Shown: positions 22,944 through 27,504 of the stretch, one piece after another
Layout of the letters: each line of letters opens with the position of its first letter
Position numbering within the stretch: position 1 is the stretch's first letter
NCBI GenBank assembly: GCA_934518555.1
Contig: CAKSXW010000022.1
Span: 1-27,504, forward strand
Length of the DNA stretch: 27,504 nt
From: an uncultured Faecalibacterium sp.
GTDB lineage: Bacteria > Bacillota > Clostridia > Oscillospirales > Ruminococcaceae
Direction of reading: 5' to 3'
Notes under the pieces: generated by a model
Seen by the model: the letters and a program-made list of their open reading frames with translations, nothing else
Told to the model about the DNA's origin: nothing
The model's database searches: none
Program-made: the position numbers and the translations under genes

Positions 22944-24185
22944 GTGAAAAACTTTGACGAACTGCTTCAGAAATATGCCGATTTTGTGGTCCGTGTGGGG
23001 GTGAACCCTCAGCCGGGCCAGACCCTCATCATCAACTGCCCGGTGGATTGTGCCCCTCTGGCCCGGCTGTGCGTGCAGAGTGCCTACGAGGCTGGTGCCC
23101 GGGACGTGCAGGTGAACTGGAACGATGACGCCGTGACCCGTACCCGGATGGAGCTGGGCACCGAGGAGGCCCTGACGGACCACAAGGGCTGGCAGCTGCG
23201 CCGATACCTGGACTACGCCGAGAGCGAGGGCGGCGTGTGCGTGCTGCACCTGATCGCAGATGACCCGGAGCTTTTTGCAGGCCTGGATGGGGCCAAGATC
23301 AGCCGGGTGAACAACGCTAACCGCAGCTTCATGCAGCCTTGGCGTGAGTACACCATGAACGACCGGGTCCAGTGGTCCATTGCCGCCATGCCCTCGGAGC
23401 CCTGGGCCCGGAAAATGTTCCCGGAGCTGGACACTGCAGCCGCAGTGGAGGCTCTGTGGACCCTGATCTTCGACACCTGCCGGGTCACCGGCGGCGACCC
23501 GGTAGGCCAGTGGCAGCAGCACCTGGCCCGTCTGGAGGAGCTGGGGGCCAAGATGAATGCCTTTGACCTGGAGAGCGTCCACTTCCGCAGTGCCAACGGC
23601 ACTGACCTGACCGTGGGCCTGGCAGAACAGGCTGTGTGGGAGAGTGCCGGCAGCAAGAACGAGAAGGGGGTGCCCTTCCTGCCCAACATCCCCACCGAGG
23701 AGGTGTTCACCGCTCCCCATAAAGATAAGGTGGACGGCGTGGTCTACGGCACCAAACCCTATGTGTTCAACGGCCAGCTCATCAAGAACTTCCATGTGAC
23801 CTTCAAGGACGGCAAGGTGGTGGAGCACGGCGCAGAGGAAGGTGCAGACCTGCTGGGCCAGCTGCTGGACACCGACGAGGGTGCCCGTCACATCGGTGAG
23901 GTGGCCCTGGTGCCTGCCTCCAGCCCCATCAACCGCAGCGGCAAGCTGTTCTACAACACCCTCTTTGACGAGAATGCCGCCTGCCACATCGCCTTTGGCG
24001 ACAGCTACCCCGGCACCACCGTGGGGGGCACCAGCCTGTCCAAGGAGGAGCTGGCAGCCCGGGGCATGAACCATTCCTCCCTCCACGAGGACGTGATGAT
24101 CGGCGCAGAGGACAGCGAGATCACCGGCAAGTGCCGGGACGGCCGGGTGGTGCAGCTGTTCAAGGACGGCGTCTGGGTGCTGTAA
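22944..24185 (+). CDS. M29-family aminopeptidase
   Basis: 413 residues from GTG 22944, preceded by GGGAGG. It is a cytosolic metallo-aminopeptidase of peptidase family M29 (AmpS/PepS/aminopeptidase T type). The metal ligands are recognisable in order: Glu in NIPTEEVFTAP, Glu in IGEVALVP, His in DENAACHIAFG, and His/Asp in NHSSLHEDVMIG. Family enzymes release N-terminal residues from peptides with two Co or Zn ions. It has its own promoter and no close partner. The length is typical and the reading frame intact. No convincing terminator follows before the rimP promoter. Confidence 0.92.
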   Translation: MKNFDELLQKYADFVVRVGVNPQPGQTLIINCPVDCAPLARLCVQSAYEAGARDVQVNWNDDAVTRTRMELGTEEALTDHKGWQLRRYLDYAESEGGVCVLHLIADDPELFAGLDGAKISRVNNANRSFMQPWREYTMNDRVQWSIAAMPSEPWARKMFPELDTAAAVEALWTLIFDTCRVTGGDPVGQWQQHLARLEELGAKMNAFDLESVHFRSANGTDLTVGLAEQAVWESAGSKNEKGVPFLPNIPTEEVFTAPHKDKVDGVVYGTKPYVFNGQLIKNFHVTFKDGKVVEHGAEEGADLLGQLLDTDEGARHIGEVALVPASSPINRSGKLFYNTLFDENAACHIAFGDSYPGTTVGGTSLSKEELAARGMNHSSLHEDVMIGAEDSEITGKCRDGRVVQLFKDGVWVL

Positions 24186-24218
24186 AAACCTCAAAAAGCC
24201 GGGCTGACTGCAAAAAAA

Positions 24219-24259
24219 TTGCGAAAATGCTTGCATAAATCGCAAGAGTATGCTATATT
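24219..24259 (+). promoter_or_regulatory. rimP-nusA-infB operon promoter with overlapping dyad
   Basis: TTGCAT (24231-24236), 17-bp spacer, TATATT (24254-24259). The -35 box lies within a 27-bp imperfect palindrome, TTGCGA-AA-ATGC-TT-GCAT-AAA-TCGCAA (24219-24245), which could be an operator. Transcription should start near 24267. Confidence 0.6.
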
Positions 24260-24285
24260 CTATTTGTACGATATAACTTTTATGG

Positions 24286-24309
24286 AACGTGGGCCGCAAG
24301 GTCCGCGTT
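24286..24309 (+). promoter_or_regulatory. leader hairpin before rimP
   Basis: A 10-bp stem with two G-U pairs, AACGTGGGCC (24286-24295) and GGTCCGCGTT (24300-24309), capped by the GNRA loop GCAA and followed by TTTCTTGTTTG. Such hairpins often precede rimP in Firmicutes and may attenuate the nusA operon, where NusA could feed back on its own transcription. Confidence 0.5.
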
Positions 24310-24332
24310 TCTTGTTTGTTTGGAGGTTTTTT

Positions 24333-24818
24333 ATGGCGAAGCAGTCTGGCGGCAACACCGCCCAGAGAGTGGAAGCACTTGTCCGCCCCACCGTGGAGGG
24401 CATGGGGCTGCGCCTGTGGGATGTGGTTTTTGAGAAGGAAGGGCCGGACTGGTATCTTCGCATTCTCATCGACAAGGACGGTACCATGGACACCGACACC
24501 TGTGCCGATGTGTCCCATGCCCTGGACCCCATCCTGGATGAGGCAGACCCCATCTCTCAGAGCTACTATCTGGAAGTGGGCAGCCCCGGCCTGGGCCGCA
24601 AGCTGACCCGTCCGGAGCACTACGAGGCGCTCCGGGGCCAGAAGGTCCGGGCCAAGCTCATCCGCCCCAACGCCGACGGCGTGCGGGAGTTGGCCGGCAT
24701 CCTTACCGGCCGGGAAGGCACCACCGTGACCCTGGAGACCGACAGCGGCTCCGTGAACTTTGAAGTAAACGCCGCCAGCAGCGTACAGCTGTGTGACGAC
24801 GAGGACCTGTTTGACTGA
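24333..24818 (+). CDS. rimP: ribosome maturation factor RimP
   Basis: 161 residues from ATG 24333, preceded by TGGAGG; the upstream in-frame extension crosses the leader hairpin and is excluded. RimP helps 30S ribosomal subunit maturation. The family segment YYLEVGSPGLGRKLTRPEHY is present, with the N-terminal LRLWDVVFEKEGPDWYLRILIDKDG and C-terminal Sm-like beta domain (GVRELAGILTGREGTTVTLETDSG). First gene of the classic operon with nusA, ylxR, ylxQ and infB, which supports the assignment. Confidence 0.95.
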   Translation: MAKQSGGNTAQRVEALVRPTVEGMGLRLWDVVFEKEGPDWYLRILIDKDGTMDTDTCADVSHALDPILDEADPISQSYYLEVGSPGLGRKLTRPEHYEALRGQKVRAKLIRPNADGVRELAGILTGREGTTVTLETDSGSVNFEVNAASSVQLCDDEDLFD

Positions 24819-24827
24819 TCCGCAAGC

Positions 24828-24853
24828 CCCTCTCTGTCCCCTTCGGGAGAGGG
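24828..24853. repeat. short palindromic repeat remnant between rimP and nusA
   Basis: CCCTCTC (24828-24834) and GAGAGGG (24847-24853) form a 7-bp stem over a loop containing CCCCTTCGG. The sequence resembles the C/T-rich stem at 7661-7689 and looks like an intergenic palindromic element seen widely in this bacterial group. No T run follows, so rimP-nusA transcription should continue. Confidence 0.45.
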
Positions 24854-24900
24854 AACACCCACAAAGAATGGAAGCAAAATATATAGGAGGAACCCGAAAA

Positions 24901-26007
24901 ATGGCTGCAGCAAACAACGAATTTTTTGAAGCTCTCTCCATGCTGGAGCATGAGCGCGGCATCACTGCTGAGTACCTGATCGAAAAGATCAAGGCAGCGA
25001 TCATCATTGCCGTAAAGAAGAACTACGAGGTGGAGGACGACCACGTGATGGTGGAGATCGACCCTGCCACCGGCAACTTCAACGTGGCCCTGATCCAGGA
25101 TGTGGTGGCCGACGAGGATTGGTACGATGAGCACGCCGAGATCGGCATCACCGAGGCCCGGAAGCTCCGCAGCACCTACGAGGTAGGGGACCGCATCATC
25201 ACCCCCCTCAAGACCAAGGACTTTGGCCGCATTGCCGCCCAGACTGCAAAGCACGTGATCCGTCAGGGCATCCGGGAGGCCGAGCGCAGCCAGCAGCTCA
25301 GCGAGATCCAGTCCCGTGCCCACGACATCGTGCAGGCTACCGTGACCCGTGTGGACCCGGAAAAGGGCATCGTGGCCCTGGACCTGGGCAAGGGCGGCGA
25401 GGCCATCCTGCCCCGGAACGAGCAGGTGCCCGGCGAGGTGTACACCGAGGGCCAGACCCTGCAGGTCTATGTGGTGGACGTGGTCAGCACCGAGCGTGGC
25501 CCCCGTGTCATGATCAGCCGCACCCACCCCGGCCTTGTCAAGCGTCTGTTTGAGCTGGAAGTGCCGGAGATCTTTGATGGCACCGTAGAGGTCAAGGCCA
25601 TCAGCCGTGAGGCTGGTGCCCGGACCAAGATGGCTGTCTGGTCCAAGGACCCCAACGTGAACCCTGTTTCTGCCTGCATCGGTGAGCACGGTGCCCGTGT
25701 GGCCGCTGTGGTGGAGAAGCTGGGCGGCGAAAAGATCGACATCGTCAAGTGGAGCGAGGATATCTCCGAGTTCATCTCCGCTGCCCTGAGCCCTGCCAAG
25801 GTGGTCAAGGTGGAGCTGCTGCCCGGCGAGACCCGTTCCTGCCGTGTCACGGTGCCGGACCAGCAGCTGAGCCTGGCCATTGGCAACAAGGGCCAGAACG
25901 CCCGGCTGTGCGCCCGCCTCACCGGCTACAACATCGACATCCGCCCCGAGAGCGGCTACTACGGCGAGGACGAGGAGCCCAAGAAGGACGCTGCCGACGC
26001 TGAATAA
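24901..26007 (+). CDS. nusA: transcription termination/antitermination factor NusA
   Basis: 368 residues from ATG 24901, with TAGGAGGAA upstream; the longer frame starting before it overlaps the repeat at 24828 and is rejected. NusA binds RNA polymerase and nascent RNA and modulates pausing, termination and antitermination. The N-terminal polymerase-binding domain covers about 1-130 (FFEALSMLEHERGITAEYLIEKIKAAIIIAVKKNY), followed by an S1 domain (about 135-200) and two KH domains (about 200-345: KDPNVNPVSACIGEHGARV, QQLSLAIGNKGQNARLCARLTGYNIDI). There are no C-terminal acidic repeats, as normal in Firmicutes. Confidence 0.96.
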   Translation: MAAANNEFFEALSMLEHERGITAEYLIEKIKAAIIIAVKKNYEVEDDHVMVEIDPATGNFNVALIQDVVADEDWYDEHAEIGITEARKLRSTYEVGDRIITPLKTKDFGRIAAQTAKHVIRQGIREAERSQQLSEIQSRAHDIVQATVTRVDPEKGIVALDLGKGGEAILPRNEQVPGEVYTEGQTLQVYVVDVVSTERGPRVMISRTHPGLVKRLFELEVPEIFDGTVEVKAISREAGARTKMAVWSKDPNVNPVSACIGEHGARVAAVVEKLGGEKIDIVKWSEDISEFISAALSPAKVVKVELLPGETRSCRVTVPDQQLSLAIGNKGQNARLCARLTGYNIDIRPESGYYGEDEEPKKDAADAE

Positions 26008-26040
26008 GCCCAGCCTGAGTTGCCAAAGGAGGGAAACCGG

Positions 26041-26340
26041 ATGGCACAAAAAAAGATCCCTGCCCGTCAGTGCATCGGATGCATGACCAGCCGCCCCAAA
26101 AAGGAGCTGGTGCGTGTGGTGCGGGCTCCCAGTGGGGAGATCAGCATTGATCTGGTGGGCAAAAAGCCGGGCCGCGGCGCATACCTTTGCCCGGACCCTG
26201 CCTGCCTTGCCAAGGCAAAAAAGAAAAAGGCACTGGAACGCTGCTTTGAGCAGCCGGTTCCCGCCGAAGTATACGAGGCGCTGGAAGCCCAGCTGACCGA
26301 AGCCGCAAAGGAGGCCGCCCAGAATGCCGAAAAAGAATAA
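26041..26340 (+). CDS. ylxR: YlxR-family (DUF448) RNA-binding protein
   Basis: 99 residues from ATG 26041, preceded by AAAGGAGGG. Family features are IPARQCIGCMTSRPKKELVRVVR at the N-terminus and the conserved GRGAYLCPDPACLAKA, followed by a basic stretch AKKKKALERCF. YlxR is a small, basic, likely RNA-binding protein; in some species it binds RNase P RNA. Its conserved site between nusA and the L7Ae-like gene supports the assignment. It overlaps the next gene by 17 bases. Confidence 0.93.
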   Translation: MAQKKIPARQCIGCMTSRPKKELVRVVRAPSGEISIDLVGKKPGRGAYLCPDPACLAKAKKKKALERCFEQPVPAEVYEALEAQLTEAAKEAAQNAEKE

Positions 26341-26701
26341 CACCCCTGCAAAGCCGGCCCTGGCTCCCGAGGACGCCCTGTTCCAGGCGGTAAGCCTGTG
26401 CCGCAAGGCCGGGGCCCTGACCATGGGCTTTGATGCCGTGGAGGAGGCCTGCGTCAAGGGCAAGGCCTGGCTGGTGATGACTGCATCTGACGCCAGCGAA
26501 AAGACCGTGCAGCGTCTGAACCGTGCGGTGGGGGACCTGGTGGACGTGATCTCCATGCCCCTGACCCAGGATAAGCTGGCCGATGTGAGCCGCAAGCCTG
26601 TGGCGGTCTATGCGGTCACCGACCGCAACCTCGCCAAGCTCTGCTACGACCGCCTGGCGGACTGCGGAGCAACCCAAAATGAGGAGGATATGAGCGAATG
26701 A
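26324..26701 (+). CDS. ylxQ: L7Ae-like ribosomal protein YlxQ
   Basis: 125 residues from ATG 26324, which lies inside the 3' end of ylxR. The protein is of the L7Ae/L30e/YlxQ type: LFQAVSLCRKAGALTMGFDAVEEACVKGKAWLVMTASDASEKT is the RNA-binding fold, which recognises kink-turn RNA in this family. The stop overlaps the infB start in ATGA, so translational coupling is expected. The function in Firmicutes is not fully settled; a role in the ribosome or in kink-turn binding is usual for the family. Confidence 0.9.
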   Translation: MPKKNNTPAKPALAPEDALFQAVSLCRKAGALTMGFDAVEEACVKGKAWLVMTASDASEKTVQRLNRAVGDLVDVISMPLTQDKLADVSRKPVAVYAVTDRNLAKLCYDRLADCGATQNEEDMSE

Positions 26702-27504
26702 TCGTAAAATATAAAGTGAGCGATTTTGCAAAGGACCTGAACCTTTCTGCCAAGAAGGTCCTGGACGAACTGGCTGCCATGGGCAGCACCGGCAAAAAGA
26801 ACAGCTCCAACCTGGAAGAAAACGAACTGAACTACCTGCTGGAGAAGTTCAGCAAGGCAGGCAGCGTGGCCAACCTGGAGGAGTTCCTGAACAGCGCAAA
26901 GGCTCCCAAGGAGGAGCCCAAGGCTGAGAAGAAGCCGGAGAAGAAGGCTGAAAAGAAGGTTGAAAAGAAGCCCGAGGCTCCCAAGGCTGAGCAGCCCAAG
27001 GCCAACACCAACAACAATAAGAAGCCTGAGCAGCACAAGAAGCGTGAGGAAAAGACCATTTCCCTCAGCGAGCTGGCCCGTGAGACCGGTGCCAAGGCCT
27101 CTGCTGCCCCGGCCCAGGCTGTGTCGGTGCGCCGGGAAGATAACCAGGTCACCGTGGACACCCGTACTGTGGACATGAACGTGGACCGCTTTGACGCCCG
27201 TTACGACGACCTGGCCTCCACCAAGAACACCGAGAACCGCCGCAAGCCCACCCCCCAGGGCAACAAGCAGAAGTTCACCCAGCGCGGCCAGCGGCAGCGT
27301 CAGCAGTTCCAGAAGGGCAAGCGTGAGACTGAGTTCGAGCGTCTGCAGCGCATCCAGCTGGAAAAGGCCCGTAACGCTCAGCTGAAGGTGATGATCCCCG
27401 ACGAGATCACCGTGGGTGAGCTGGCTGCCCGTCTGAAGCAGCAGGCTGGCAAGGTCATTGCCAAGTTCATGCAGATGGGCGAGATGCACGCCATCAACGA
27501 CGTC
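26698..27504 (+). CDS. infB: translation initiation factor IF-2, N-terminal part (cut by window end)
   Basis: 269 codons are present from ATG 26698, with GGAGG upstream and the start overlapping the ylxQ stop. IF-2 brings initiator tRNA to the 30S subunit as a GTPase; the GTPase domain lies beyond the right edge. Visible parts are the first IF2_N domain (VSDFAKDLNLSAKKVLDEL, residues 5-25), a long Lys/Glu/Pro/Ala-rich charged linker (about 66-120), an Arg/Gln-rich stretch (FTQRGQRQRQQFQKGKR) and the second IF2_N domain beginning IPDEITVGELAARLKQ near 232. The open frame runs to the last base. Confidence 0.95.
   Translation, partial: MIVKYKVSDFAKDLNLSAKKVLDELAAMGSTGKKNSSNLEENELNYLLEKFSKAGSVANLEEFLNSAKAPKEEPKAEKKPEKKAEKKVEKKPEAPKAEQPKANTNNNKKPEQHKKREEKTISLSELARETGAKASAAPAQAVSVRREDNQVTVDTRTVDMNVDRFDARYDDLASTKNTENRRKPTPQGNKQKFTQRGQRQRQQFQKGKRETEFERLQRIQLEKARNAQLKVMIPDEITVGELAARLKQQAGKVIAKFMQMGEMHAINDV

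Noticed and set aside
1..27504. CRISPR array, transposase, integrase or phage genes
   Set aside because: No regularly spaced repeats and no proteins with such motifs were seen on either strand.

Overview
The window looks like chromosome of a G+C-rich, low-motility-type gut Firmicute, most likely an Oscillospiraceae/Faecalibacterium-like clostridium. The reasons are the clostridial rimP-nusA-ylxR-ylxQ-infB operon, a DUF6465 protein, the clostridial three-gene glycerol-3-phosphate oxidation operon (GlpA-like, GlpB-like, DUF1667), G/C-ending codons, AGGAGG-type ribosome binding sites and TTGACA/TATAAT promoters. The genus is inference; no ribosomal RNA gene is present.

Layout. 1-4475: a truncated tRNA-Arg(UCU); a divergent pair of units, DUF1643 + PAP2 phosphatase on the minus strand and a cytosolic ParB-like/BMP-domain fusion + metallophosphoesterase on the plus strand; then a DUF6465 gene sharing a bidirectional terminator. 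4476-4871 is a structured non-coding gap. 4872-12184 (minus) is one sialic-acid catabolic operon: lipoprotein binding protein, two permeases, NanA lyase, YhcH-family protein, NanE epimerase, ROK kinase and a GDSL/SGNH esterase, with a strong terminator. A divergent RpiR-family regulator (12661-13506) is the probable NanR, and the 476-bp divergent control region carries three similar 17-bp operator-like palindromes. Imported sialic acid would be cleaved to ManNAc + pyruvate, phosphorylated, and epimerised to GlcNAc-6-P; the esterase may remove O-acetyl groups. No ATPase or sialidase gene is present.

13507-18508 is a glycerol-3-P region: GlpA-like, GlpB-like and DUF1667 genes (plus) convergent with glpK (minus). 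Both transcription units have a leader intrinsic terminator built on the same GAGCG/CGCTC + seven-T framework, which suggests shared antitermination (GlpP type).

18509-22780 is the accessory-looking part: a consensus-grade promoter and a structured leader drive a single 1237-residue protein with an unrecognised, possibly pseudokinase-like N-terminal region, a TIR domain with the W-x3-E motif, one transmembrane helix and about 800 residues of WD40-like beta-propeller. It lies next to the 3' end of tRNA-Leu(CAA). This Toll-like membrane architecture is the best candidate for an undescribed system here.

22781-27504 is core genome: an M29 aminopeptidase, then rimP, nusA, ylxR, ylxQ (L7Ae-like) and the first 269 codons of infB, cut by the window end. 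A 27-bp dyad overlaps the -35 box of the rimP promoter.
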